A DNA stretch of 64,000 nucleotides. Source: Isoetes taiwanensis. Taxonomy: Eukaryota > Streptophyta > Lycopodiopsida > Isoetales > Isoetaceae. This document shows, in pieces, positions 35,901-47,274 of this stretch (positions are counted from its first letter, which is position 1; every line of letters begins with the position of its first letter). A program made the position numbers and the translations under genes. The stretch spans positions 1,789,700-1,853,699 of the forward strand of contig JAJEKV010000074.1 in assembly GCA_021234155.1 (NCBI GenBank), in the 5' to 3' direction. Below the pieces are notes generated by a model. That model saw only the letters and a list, made by a program, of their open reading frames with translations. It was not told the DNA's origin and made no database searches.

Positions 35901-38775
35901 ACAGGAAACCTACTGCTCTGGATATGAAATCTTTTTCAAAGCCTACGACTTTCATCAATGCACTCTACAACCTTGTCTCCTCTTAAATTACAGGCCTAGT
36001 CTCAACCAGTGGACAGGACAAAACTGTATTTGATGGATTCATCCTTACAGCAAGCATTTTCTACATATTCTGCTCATAAGAAATGTTGGCATGGGTAACC
36101 TTTAGTTGCACTCATTAAAAGAGAGAGGCGGAGACATATCAAATCTCTCTGGACCAGCAATGCGTACAATCAAGTCAAACATAGACCAAAGAATATTGCA
36201 AATCATTACCTCTAAAACATTTAACACAAAAAGAATCCATGTTTGGAAGTTATAATATCTTCATCTCCAAGCATACAATCTAAACAGTTAACTGTAAATA
36301 AGTAGTTCAAGTCTCATACAGATGCATTACAACCATGATATGCATGTTGCATCTGTTGCTAAATGATTTTGCAAAATGAAACATGTCAAAATGGTGCAAG
36401 AAAACCCAAGATAAATCTCTAAAAAAACCAAGAATTATACATGCTATCATTTGCCCCTCATTTCTGCTATCATTTGCACTACGTGCTTCACTATAATAAT
36501 TATGAATTACATAAAAGAGCCACAAAAGGCAGTTCTACTATATTGCTCCGCACGGCGCTTTTGAGATGATCAAAAAGAGGTAGAGCTTATTGTTGTCAAG
36601 CTACGAAAGTACGAATCTATGAAGCTGATTATCAAATAACAGCTTCAGAAGACGCAATACATATACCTGGAGCTTAAGAAATACATACTTGACTTATTGC
36701 AATTTAGAAAAGTGGCTTTCAGATGTTGGATCATGTGCCATGGATATGAATGCATGTTCCTGTAAGAAAACAACAGCAGTTTAAAAAAGAATACTACAAA
36801 GGGACTGGCACAAATAACATCTTGAATACACCTCATCTAGAGCATGTAATAGCTTAAATGGTTGTAGCATACGGTTAAGGGTGATTAGCCCTATCTTCCA
36901 GAGGCAAAGTCTGACATGAAATGATTTCAAAAGAAGCAAAGGGAAATAATAATGGATAAAATGATACAACAGAGTACTTAAAGTATTGTAGCAACAGCTC
37001 AAGAACAACCAACGACCAAGTAGAAAGCCTTAAAAAGATTTCAATCAAGAATATATATTGTGTAAAATATTACCTCTTTGCATGGGCTCATCTTTCTCAT
37101 AGAACATGCTTTTCATCAAACAACTCCTTATGCGGGGAGGACATTTTTGAGACAACAAAGAACTTGAGTTAACATAGACTCTAGAGGCTCTTTGAAAGTC
37201 AAGGAGCTAGATTAACAAGGTTTAAAATGAAAGCGACTTATTTAAGAAGCGTTTGAAAGATTCCCCTTCGAAAATTTATAAAATTCGAAATCCCTCTAAA
37301 AGCGGGCCTTTTTATTACCTTTAGTCCAAAGATTTATAAAATTGCTCGTGAAAAATTGACATTTTAAGAAGACTTAGTATTAAGGAAAAACACACACACA
37401 AAAAATCCCATTGTAAAGGGGAAAGAACTACAATGAAATTCAAAGATTTACTATGGGGCAAATTAAAAGTATGAAGAAATTAGATGCTTTTGTACCTTGT
37501 CCCTAAAAAATTTTTATATTAGTTGTTTTAGAAGACGGAAATTTGTTATTTCACAACCATTTTGGCATTTGAACATCCTAATGGACCTTAAAACACATTG
37601 GGAGGCAGTTGAACAAACTTCTTGAATGACAAACCATTGTTTTTGCATCACATAGTATTACAATTACCTATACATCCGATATATTTTGTAGTTAGGCTGA
37701 AGTTTTAGTTGATGATGCATTATAAATTTATACCGAGGATACAAAAAGTTGAAGTAATGAAGCCATGTGATTACATGCCCTCCTTTTTTTATTCTCGGAG
37801 ATGTATTTTTGAGCGCACATACCAATCTACAACATGGTGATGCTCGGGGAGATAGTCAATCTCCTTAGCAATGTTGAGCATATTCTTCACAATTCGTCAT
37901 CGAAAAGTGGGCACCATGCACATTTCTCTCGGCAATGAAGTATTTATCCGCTTTACCCTTTCCTAAATATTTTGTAAATAAATAGGTAAACCGAGGGGGT
38001 TGCTACTCCTCGCTCCCCTCTGGATAAACCACGTGGTTTCCTTCTAGTCAAACACCGTGTCACCATAATATTTTGGAGTTCTTTGCCTTTAGTAGCAATT
38101 TTTAGTTAGCTGAAGTGAAGTTAGCATGTATGTAGAGAAAAAAAAGTAGAAATAACAACATGATTCGACTACTTTATGCTCTAACATTACATTACAAGCT
38201 CAGAAATTTTAGAACCGTTTTAGAACTTTTTAGACTAAAAAACTAAGAAAAGTGTGTAAAATTATCCCTTATGTGTGTTACTTTAGTAGTTTTCAGTTGC
38301 CAAACCCTTTGGCGAGTAAGAAAGACCCCAAAAGATTTTACACGATATATACTTTACCTCTGGACTGCATATATATATACATATATATACAAGAAATTTA
38401 ACACGTCCTACGGTGCATGTTCCAATAGTGCAAATTCCAATTTTAGCATTCCTTTATATTCTTCAACTTTAGTATTCATGAAGATTCCCTTAGATTCTCT
38501 TAGGATTTTCTATCTTGATTGAAGTGCTTACCCATGAGCATTTAAAACCTTCCAAAATAATCTATCTTGGATCTGTGCAACATGTCTAAAACACTTTCTA
38601 TTTTTAGACTGAGGCGCTTACCCTGAGCATCTAGAACATTTTTTTTTCCAAGATTTATATTGTATACCTTTATTATGAAACATTTTAGAACATTCTATTG
38701 TGGCTCTTTACAAAATCTTAAAAAAACTCTAAGATTTCATCAAGATCTTTTTAAATTCCCTTAGATATTATGAAG
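35901..38775. other. Gene-free AT-rich stretch
   Basis: No coding region, RNA gene or clear element is seen. A TA-rich microsatellite lies at about 38371-38392. Around 37200-37280 a segment resembles, in inverted orientation, sequence near 40790-40870. Confidence 0.5.
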
Positions 38776-39165
38776 ATTCCCCTAGATTCAACTAGATTTT
38801 AAGAGATTCCTTTAGACTTGTAAATATCTTCCTAGATTCTCTTATAATTTATGAGATTTCCTTAGATTCCCTTTAATTCTCCTGGATTCCCTTACATTTT
38901 ACAAATTTCTAAAACATTCTAGAACTTTCTGGAACATTCTGAAACTTTCAAAACATCCCAGAACTTTCTGGAAGTATTTCCCTATTTGCTTACATTCCCA
39001 AAGATTCCCTTACATTTGGAAGGATTCTCATAGATTTCCCCTAGATTCTCTTATATTCCAAACCATTTTAGAATTCTAGAACTTTCTAGAACATTCTAGA
39101 AGATTTTAGAACTTTCTAGGGCCTCCAGAACTTTCTAGAACTTTCTTGAATTATCTAGAATGCTG
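38776..39165. repeat. Degenerate TTCTAGAA array (heat-shock-element-like)
   Basis: Clusters of nGAAnnTTCn modules recur, for example GAACATTCTAGAAGA and TTCTAGAACTTTCTAGAA at 39070-39120, and TTCTGGAACATTCTGAAA at about 38935-38955. They are mixed with AGATTCCCTTAGATT-like units upstream. Perfect GAA/TTC alternation is the heat-shock-factor consensus. No gene follows closely, so the function may be incidental to a simple repeat. Confidence 0.6.
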
Positions 39166-39191
39166 TATTCTATTTTATCTTAATTAGAATA

Positions 39192-39391
39192 GGGAAAAAC
39201 TACAATATACCCCTAACTTTTTGCAAAATTCACAAAATGCCCCTAACTTTCTAAAAATTCATGAAATGCCCCTAACGTATAGGTTTTTAGGGGCATTTTA
39301 TGAATTTTTAGGGGCATTTTGTGAATTTTTAGAAAGTTAGGGGCATTTTGTGAATTTTGCAAAAAGTTAGTGGTATATTGTAGTTTTTCCC
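39192..39391. mobile_element. 200-bp MITE with 5-bp target duplication
   Basis: The ends are inverted copies beginning GGGAAAAACTAC, extending as a nearly complete foldback through ACAAAATGCCCCTAAC-type blocks to a short central loop. The pentamer GAATA occurs at 39187-39191 and again at 39392-39396, giving the target-site duplication. The element is too small to encode a transposase. The superfamily is not certain from the termini alone. Confidence 0.85.
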
Positions 39392-39450
39392 GAATAGCAT
39401 TAGAATATTACCTTTAAGTTATTAGAAACATAAATTATTCATAGAATTAA

Positions 39451-39515
39451 TGCCTGGTCTAGTGGTTAGAATTGGGGGCTGGGGGGTTAATGACTAGGAT
39501 TCGAATCCCCCCAAT
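39451..39515 (+). mobile_element. tRNA-derived SINE-like head (A and B boxes)
   Basis: TGGTCTAGTGG (39455-39465) matches a pol III A box and GGATTCGAATCC (39498-39509) a B box, at a spacing near that in tRNA genes. There is no full cloverleaf: the acceptor stem and anticodon arm do not pair well. It is therefore read as a SINE head rather than a tRNA gene. The body may continue into the GAGCCGTAGGATC repeats. Confidence 0.5.
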
Positions 39516-39579
39516 AACATAAAAATTTTTGAAAGCCTTTCCTTAAGATTTGTTGAAAATACCAAGGCCCGAGCATGCA

Positions 39580-39812
39580 ATGTGAGCCGTAGGATCTTGG
39601 ACCAAGGATTATGATCAATCTGGACTGTAGGATCATGTAGGATATATCTAAAGCAACGTGAGCCGTAGGATCTCGGACCAACGGTCAGGATCAGATCAAC
39701 CTGGACCGTAGGATCGCTTACATATAATCGGTCACAAACTCCCAAGCCACCTAGGCCATAGGATATGTCCCAAAGCCACGTGAGCCGTAGGATCTCGGAT
39801 CAACGGCCGGAT
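39580..39812 (+). repeat. GTGAGCCGTAGGATCTCGGA repeats
   Basis: Three copies of GTGAGCCGTAGGATCT(C/T)GGA occur near 39582, 39659 and 39780, with related GGACTGTAGGATC and GGACCGTAGGATC half-copies between them. They are probably the body of the SINE-like element or an old repeat array. Confidence 0.7.
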
Positions 39813-39880
39813 TCAGGAGGACAAACATAAGAACATATATATGTTATGATAAACGTTTTATATATATATATATGCAATTC

Positions 39881-40304
39881 GGTATAAATTTATACCGTTT
39901 CTCCGTATAGATTTATACCGCAAGAGTTCTCTTTTCTTCGGATATATATATATATGTAAGTATGTATATATATTTATTATATATATACACATATATGTGT
40001 ATAAATTGATTGTCTGAAGGTTATCTGCGGTATAAATTTATACCGAGAGACCTGTCGCGGTATAAATTTATACCGAGAGAGCTCTCGCGGTATAATGAGG
40101 GAGCTCTCACGGTATAAATTTATACCATGGGAGCTCTCGCAGTGAATCGAGAGAGCTCTCGCGGTATAAATTTATACCCCTCGAGTCCTCTTGCGGTATA
40201 AATTTATACCGCTCGAATCCATTTGCGGTATAAATTTATACCATGCGAACTCTCTGGCATGTTATATCCGCACAGCACTACCTATTGTGGTATAAATTTA
40301 TACC
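39881..40304. promoter_or_regulatory. Array of eight 16-bp palindromes GGTATAAATTTATACC
   Basis: Perfect copies start at 39881, 40029, 40059, 40111, 40163, 40195, 40227 and 40289. Degenerate or truncated copies start at 39904 and 40089. From 40029 onward the start-to-start spacings of the perfect copies are 30, 52, 52, 32, 32 and 62 bp, close to 3, 5, 5, 3, 3 and 6 helical turns. GAGAGCTCTC palindromes lie between some copies. The 3' edge is about 95 bp upstream of a TATA box. This looks like a phased array of binding sites for a homodimeric DNA-binding protein, perhaps the U3 part of a solo LTR. The function is inferred. Confidence 0.65.
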
Positions 40305-40397
40305 ACCCAGAAATTTATTTTGAAGACGTTATGTCCACACATTGTCCTCGCGGTATACATAAGTCTATAGCAAGACGGATGAGCAAATAAGAGCAAG

Positions 40398-40405
40398 TAT
40401 ATAAG
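40398..40405 (+). promoter_or_regulatory. TATA box downstream of the palindrome array
   Basis: TATATAAG is a strong plant TATA box with GC-richer sequence downstream (GAAGAGCGAGCGTCTTCG) where a start site about 30 bp away would fall. A polyadenylation-type AATAAA follows at 40569-40574. Array, TATA box and AATAAA in this order suggest a promoter-terminator unit such as a solo LTR. No long ORF follows. Confidence 0.5.
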
Positions 40406-40439
40406 ACGAAGAGCGAGCGTCTTCGACTCCAACTTGCGC

Positions 40440-42350
40440 TTCAAAGTGTAAGTTTGTTCAATGAGGCACACTTTCATGTGAAAATGTTTGCTTCAATGAG
40501 GCAATGTCAAAATGTGTTGCATTTTTTACAGTTTTGTTCATAGTTTTGTACTGATTTTGAAAACTTTGAATAAAATACCTTTTTGGCACTTTAGTGTGCT
40601 TGCTGTTTTTTTCAATGTCTATTTTGTTTAGTTTTTTAAAATATTACTATTTCTCAAACCAAACTAGGGGGGCCAAAAAGGGATGTCAAACAATTTTGAA
40701 TGGAAGCTAAGTTCGCACCCCCCCTCAAAAATGATGCCTAAAATTTTCAAATTGTCACACTTGTCACAAATATACCATGAAAAGGGACCTTTTTGGGGGG
40801 ATTTTAGGGAATCTTTCAAAGATTCCTTTTGAAGTGCGTTTTGAGCAAATTAGTGCGTTTCATTTTAAACTTTGTTGATTCCAATTGGGTTGAGAGGGAT
40901 CATATGTAAATGCACTATCAAGCTGGGTAATGCACTTGGGCTTGAAGAAATGCCCTGAATATGCCATAGCAATATAGAGGACTGTTGCATCTACATTCAT
41001 TAATAATGTAATAATAAATTACTCTTTATATCTAGATCCATTGGTCACATTACCTGAGCATCATCTATGTGTTGAATAAAAAAACCAAGAAAACACGAAC
41101 CTTGAATATATCAGTTCTAGAAATTGCAGATATGCAAAGTGCAGCCGATGCATCAACCATGCTTACAAATGGAATAGAAAATCATGTTACCTGATAGACA
41201 TGCAATAAAGAAGAGACGATGTTATCCATTGATGGCATATGCAGACCTCGTTGCTACATACTCATTCCAGTAATTCTTTCTGCAGAACGTGTTTTGTCAT
41301 ATTACAGTCAAACAGGAATAAAGACAATTTAAATGTGTCAAGTCATATTGGAATGCATGTCAATGTTCATTGAGACATAAGCAAAAACTGCATTTATCTT
41401 TGTGGACAGGCAAAACTCATTGTAATGTAGGGCATATTTCTTTGCCTCTTTATCTGATCCAATGTACATAAACTATGAGAAGAGAAATAAGAAACGTGTC
41501 CTACTTACGCAGGCCTCTAATGCCGAATAAGGAATTCTAAACATGTACATGTAGGATTGTTTGTCTATAAAAAAGTGTCCCCCCATACTCAAGCCCCTGT
41601 CACATGGCGTTATGAGGTTGTTAAAGCCAAGCATCAAGACAAATACAAAGACTAATGCACATATCAGAAGGTAAATCTCAAGAATAATTTGGACTTGAAA
41701 GTTACACAAATAGATATGGATTGCAAGAGCCGAATTTAAAGACTTGCCGGTGGGGAGTCCTAATGAAGATAAAGAATAGATTTGCAATTACCTGGTGCAC
41801 GTTTACTTATGTAGAAGCCAATTGCAAGGCAAAACCCATGAATTAGAGTGACTTTCATGTGCAAAATCAAGTCATATGTGCTATTTAAACTGCTACAGAT
41901 TCACCAGCACAAAATCAACAGTAATCAACTCTCTGGAAAGAAAAAGCTAGTCAAGTACCTGGAAACTTGCAAATTTGAATCAGTGGTATCGTGATCCTAG
42001 GTAGACAGATCTTCACTTCTTTAACTGCATTGCTTCTCAAACATAAAGTCTACTGCCAACTCCAAGCTCTGGAGCTTTAACAATTGGAGTTAGAATGGCA
42101 ACTAAAAGTTGGTTTTCACATTAATATTTTTCAAAAAATGTATGATCAGGGTCAAAAGGATATGACAAAAGATGTTAAGCTTTCTATTGAGATACATGTT
42201 GAGCATCAGAGAAGCACCCTAAAATTTAATAAGTAAGATTCTGCTTAGCAGGGTAGTGTTTCTGTATTACGCTGTTTACAGGAATAAGCAATATCGATTA
42301 TGGTCATAAAAATCAGACCTTCTAGAGCAATCTTATATTATAATGTTATT
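40440..42350. other. Gene-free stretch
   Basis: AT-rich DNA with no supported coding region. Open frames on the minus strand near 41473-41787 lack family similarity. Confidence 0.4.
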
Positions 42351-42362
42351 GTGTAAGTGTTG

Positions 42363-42510
42363 GACCCAGCCCTAATTTGGACGGCCTTGATTTGATCAAG
42401 CCAACGGTGCAGATGATGCCACGTTAAAAGCCCTTTTTAGCTCAAAATTGGCCCTAATTTGAACGGTCAGGATTGATCTACCCAGCGGTGCGGATGATGC
42501 CATGTTAAGC
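42363..42510 (+). repeat. Tandem duplication of about 78 bp
   Basis: Two diverged copies share GCCCTAATTTG(G/A)ACGG and CGGTGC(A/G)GATGATGCCA. A poly-A run of about 19 follows at about 42522. A related segment lies near 3783-3835, indicating a dispersed family. Confidence 0.7.
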
Positions 42511-42524
42511 GCTTTTTAGGTAAA

Positions 42525-44495
42525 AAAAAAAAAAAAAAAAGGGTTTTGGGCGTGCATAACTAAAGCATTACCGCAGCTATGGTGAATGCTTTAGTTGTAG
42601 ATGAGATCTGGAGGTCCCTTTGATGCGGCTCACATTGGAGAAGTGAAAACATGTCTTCAAAGCAAAGAGGTAAGGATGTCTTTGGTCAGAGAGTTGGGAT
42701 GTTAAGTTAGGATCGAGGGGCCGGGAACTATAACAGGCTGTATTTCCTTCTCTCTTCTCTTTGCGGCATTGCCACAATCATAGGGATGATCGGCGTAGTT
42801 TGGGCTATTGTATTTGTCATTGTTCCCTTCTTGGAAGGTTTTGGCGATCTTAGTTCTTCAATGAAGGCACAAAATAAACTTATTTGCATGAGTGGACATG
42901 AGGTAAGATACCTCGGGAGAAAACATTTATGACAAGGGATTTAAGTTTCACGTAGGTTGTATTATTTCAACAATGAAAGGAGCAAAGGGAAATAACTTAA
43001 GGCTAAAAAGCGAGAAGATCGGCGACCAAATACATAGAAATTTATATGGATCGGGGTTTTATTCATAGATGAGTATGTTTTGTGGATCTTGGAGTATTGC
43101 CGGTTTACATCGACAACATCTCTCAAAGGGCTTGCGGTGTGTTATCCGATGAGAGGACCGGATCAATAATCTCGGCCACAAAACCTTGCTCAAAAGTGGC
43201 GATCTTTACCGGGTTTGCCCTAGATCATCGTTTCTTGCATTTTCTTTACTTCGCCTCGGCTATGGCTTTTCGATTCTATAGTATATCTTGAATATGTGTC
43301 TATCCTCATGAGCATCCTGCTCTCAAAGGGCTTCGAGAAATGACCGCCAAACATCCGGTAATTTCCCCTTCCTTGAGCTTGCCTTTCTTGATATTTAGAT
43401 CTGTTGTAGATGTTAATTGATGCAAGATTTGTGCGAGGAATTTGATGACAACTTCTGCGGATGAGGGACAATTTTAGGATTGCTTCTTAAGATCATCAAT
43501 GCAAAAATAGTCTTGAGATTGGGGTTTATCTTGGTTATTCTCTGCTTAGCCCAGCGCTTGCTCGCCGGAAGATGGTAAGGTTTGTCTTGAAACACTTTCG
43601 GGCTTAAGTTGCTTTGAGTAGAAGCTTAAATCTGCCGGTCTGCTGCGAGGTTATTGCCATGGATATCAACGGGGAAAACTCTGAACTAGGTTATCCATAT
43701 ATGGTAGAGGCGGGGGTTGATCACAAGATAGATTTCTCTAAAGCCCGATGATTCGTGCATGATTTATACATGCCTAGATTGGAAGGGACATGGTTGCTTT
43801 CGAAAAGGAAAAAGATGCAAAGGCTGACCATCTATAGAGTCTATCCCTCTTCTTACATAATCACGTCTTCTTCAATCAGGGCTTTCCTTCTCCTTAAATG
43901 GATGCTTCATTTCCATGGATTTATCAATTTTCTTTGAATTCAATTGTTTTGTGGTAAAAATCCCCTGCAGGTTGGCTCTGGGTTTTGTAATATAATGGGG
44001 TCAGATTCGGCGTCGTTAGATTCAAGGGAATCATCTGATTCTGGACATTCATATGGAATTGTTTTGATGCATCAGGAAATGCGAGTGTGGCACCGTCTTT
44101 CTCGCCTTCTGTTTACTCTGTATAAATATGAGGTCCTGCATTTGGTTGCCTTAATATTTGTTGCAAATGCCGACGAGGATGTGCAACTGTTTAATGTCGA
44201 AAGCCTCAGAAAATTCGTCTAAGCCACCGCATGACTGTAGCATATATGCACCAGGGACATGAAAGCAAGGTTTTTGTAAAATGCAGAGTATATCCTTCCA
44301 GATGAATTTAGTTATTGGAGTTCTTGATGCATGTGCTATGATAGGCATTTCCAATCACCAAGTCAACAGAGATGGTTAAAACTTTGATGTCTGAAGTTTT
44401 TACAGGAACAAGGAATTTCCATATCTAGAAATCTTGCCTACCACATCATCCATGTGTGTACAAATCCTCAGAAAGATTTTACATTTGAAAAGAAT
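42525..44495. other. Gene-free, repeat-derived DNA
   Basis: Short, broken, coding-like frames occur (for example 43082-43291 and 43944-44222 on the plus strand), but none matches a family I know. The texture resembles 3.0-4.4 kb and 52.5-53.1 kb and may come from one degraded retroelement family. Confidence 0.4.
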
Positions 44496-45050
44496 CATTA
44501 GAGGAAATATGAGATCACATTTTGTCCCATTAAGGGATGCTTAAAATGCCACGTCAGCTTTTTAAACTGTCCAATAAGAGAAGAGTTCCAGTGTATCTCA
44601 TTCCAGTATTATGTGGCAGCCTGTAATTAATGCAGTTGCAACTAACTTCCGTAGTATCATTTTTTCATTATAACTTTTGATCCAGAACTCCGATTCAAAC
44701 ACTTTTTGTAGCAATGGGTTCGTCTTCTCAAAATGTATCTAATGATAACCCATTCATATATCTTTCTTGATATAAATGTACAAGAAATAAGTAAAAAATC
44801 ATATTTGTTTAAGGTTAACGCATATGACCATATTGAAATACATCATAACCATATATCATTAGAAAGATCTTTTCATTTCGCATCAAATGCAACAAACGCC
44901 GCAGCATTTTGACCAGTGGATCAAAAGTTATGGGGGAAAAACAAAAGCAATGAAGTTGTTGGTGCTGCATTAATTGCAGTTTATAGAGGGTAGCCATTCT
45001 ATTGGAGGATTCTTATGGGGATGAAATGAGATCTCAAATTGCCTCTAATG
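44496..45050. mobile_element. 555-bp long-TIR foldback element (MULE-MITE-like)
   Basis: Both ends read inward as CATTAGAGG(A/C)AAT(A/T)TGAGATC. The homology continues discontinuously inward: TTAATGCAG, TATAACTTTTGATCCA and CATATATCTTTCT-type blocks are mirrored in the other half. Long degenerate terminal inverted repeats without an ORF fit a non-autonomous Mutator-like element. I could not define a 9-bp target duplication. Confidence 0.6.
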
Positions 45051-45289
45051 CTCTATTCTCTTATTGTATAAAGTGGCCTTAATTGCATTGGGGTGTTAGC
45101 AAACCACCTTATTCGAGTATTGGTCACTAGTGGAAGCAAATGTTGCCTTCGCTAATCTGGTAGAACCATGTTAATTGGAATGCAATTTTCGAGGCTCATA
45201 ACAAACATGGCAATGAGAATTTGAGTCTACAGCTTTACAATAGCATGAGCCAAGGGGACTCCATGCAAAATTATTTCACATTATCAGTC

Positions 45290-45715
45290 ATCTTGAAAGC
45301 AAGAAGATGTCTAAACGAGATGTTATATCTTGGGCCGCAATGGTAGGAAGTTATGCAGAGGATGGCAAAGGTGCACTTGCACTATGGCAAAGGTGCACTT
45401 GCATTAAACTGGTCCAAGAAAATGCAAGTTGAGGGTGGGAAACCAAACAATGTACAATGTCACATTCCTTTGTTTCAAGGAAACGCAAATTGAGGGGTGT
45501 GAAACTAAACAATGTCACATTCCTCTGTGTTCTCGCATTGACTTAGTGGATCAGGCCTCTTGGTATCCGGTATTTCAAGACAAATCAAGTGGCATGGTTT
45601 TGAGCCAACCACGGATCGAGAACAATTGCATGATTCATCCTGTAGGCCATGCCTATTATTTTAAGGAGGCAGAGAATATATTACAAGCCTTCAACAAAAT
45701 GTATGAGAAGCCGTG
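45290..45715 (+). pseudogene. PPR protein pseudogene fragment
   Basis: Plus-strand frames read KRDVISWAAMVGSYAEDG, NVTFLC, LVDQAS and, after frame changes, IENNCMIHPVGHAYYFKEAE. These are degraded PLS-type repeats plus the region before the E motif. An internal tandem duplication around AAACAATGTCACATTCCT disrupts the reading frame. It is non-functional. Its C-terminal repeats do not overlap those at 11380-11828, so the two fragments could be relics of similar genes. Confidence 0.75.
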
Positions 45716-46027
45716 AACCTCAATCTCTTCATAGAAGAAGTTCTATGCAAGATAAACATATGCATTGAAGTTTATGTGTTAGAAGCAATGGTTGAAGTGA
45801 ATCCGTTTAAATGGCTCAATTTTGCAACAAGTTAAGAAATCAATTTCTTTAATGCAAACACGAAGAACGCAATCTAGCAATGCTCTCCCCTATCTAAGCT
45901 CGCTCACATATTGCCATGTCAACAATAAAAGATGTCAAGAATAAGAGTTCAACTGTAGAGTTTATACTACACTCTCGAGTTTATACTACACTCTCTTCTC
46001 ATTCTTCTTATAACTTTACGAGGTTCA

Positions 46028-46173
46028 AACTAATCCTGAGCAACGCTGTGCCCTGTTACTATGTTTGGATATTTTTGTTAAAAAAAAAGGTTACTGCACA
46101 CTTTCCTCATTGCAATCAAAACATTTATAGACTTCGAACTTATGCCCAGCAACGCTGGGCACCCTTACTATAG
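46028..46173 (+). mobile_element. Two Helitron 3' ends in tandem (one intact, one decayed)
   Basis: A perfect GCCCAGC-AAC-GCTGGGC hairpin (46144-46160) is followed by ACCCTTACTAT, where CTAG is expected. The 25 bases including the hairpin equal those of the 6567 terminus. A decayed copy, CCTGAGCAACGCTGTG then TTACTAT, lies at 46034-46061. Together they show end-to-end Helitron insertions or a duplicated terminus. Confidence 0.65.
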
Positions 46174-46724
46174 AAAGTAACGCATAAAGGCAAACAGCTC
46201 TAGCTATTTCTGGTAATTTCATTGCATGGGAAAAGGCAATAAGATATGCGATCCTGAGAGCTAGACAATAGAAGCATTTATAAATTACAAAACTTAAAAC
46301 AGAAAGGGGGCTCTAAAGCAGTGGCCTTACCTGCACGATTTTGGACCAGATAGTCTTTAGTCTGGCCTACGCAAAACCATGGAACTCCAGGGGCGCCCAA
46401 AGACGTTTTTTTGAGGCCAGCCCTAAAGGATATGCAAACAACATATTATCCTTTCTCTGTAGATCACAAATGCTCGGTAGTACAGGATAAATAGATTCGT
46501 CTAATGCATTTGGCAGGCAGACAAATGTTGAACATGCCGAAAGCTTCTCATTGATATGCCGAATACACAGTCAAAGACAGACCTAGAAAACACATTAATT
46601 TTTTTTTCGATTTCTGGAAGTCGGGAAATTTATCCGGTAACTGAAAACCCTTCAAACCTTAGGAAAATAGCTTAACAAAAATTCCAAAAAGTTTCTAGCC
46701 AAACCGGAAATTCCCAAATTAAAA

Positions 46725-46870
46725 AGATTGATTGATTGATTGATTGATATATGAGTGAAAACAATAGATGACCAAACATGGATAAAATATGTGAACCGTG
46801 GAAAAAGATCCTTATCCTCCATGTTTAAAATATGTGAACCGTGGAAAAAGGGCCTTATCCTCCATGTGAG
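46725..46870. repeat. (GATT)n microsatellite and a tandem duplication of about 45-48 bp
   Basis: Six GATT units (46725-46748) are followed by two copies (46778-46825, 46826-46871) of a unit containing AAAATATGTGAACCGTGGAA and CCTTATCCTCCATG. Confidence 0.85.
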
Positions 46871-47274
46871 TAACATGCATAAAAATAAAAAACGCCTTAC
46901 TCACATGCCCTGTTCAGATGCATAAAAATAAAAAAAACGCCGACGGCATCTTAAGGCTGGGTTCGCATGCAACCATCGCTGGAGAGGGCCCTGTTTTGCC
47001 ATGTGCTATTCGGCAATGGCAGGCGACGGTGGATGTAAAATGGTGAGCCTTTTTACATGACGGTGAAACCGCATGTGAACTGGCTTTAAGCAGCGCTGCA
47101 GATTTCATAACAGTGCTGCAAATTTTTTTGCCGTTTCGCGTACACGTATCAGCGAAACTGCAGCAGCTAGAAGAGAAATCAGTTTTGCTGCACCCGCTGG
47201 TCACGCCCACCTCCATGGCTGCTGCTATTCTAGAAGCTCATGTGAATCTTACATAAGTAGGATAAGTAAGTAGG

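Noticed and set aside
39451-39515. A tRNA gene
   Set aside because: A and B boxes are present, but acceptor and anticodon stems do not pair. A SINE head fits better.
39881-40304. CRISPR-like array at the GGTATAAATTTATACC repeats
   Set aside because: The spacers are short and repetitive, the repeat is a full palindrome, and no cas-like genes are expected in a plant nucleus.
46914-47216. Minus-strand 100-codon cysteine/serine-rich ORF upstream of the receptor kinase
   Set aside because: No signal peptide or family similarity. It lies in the likely promoter region of the kinase.
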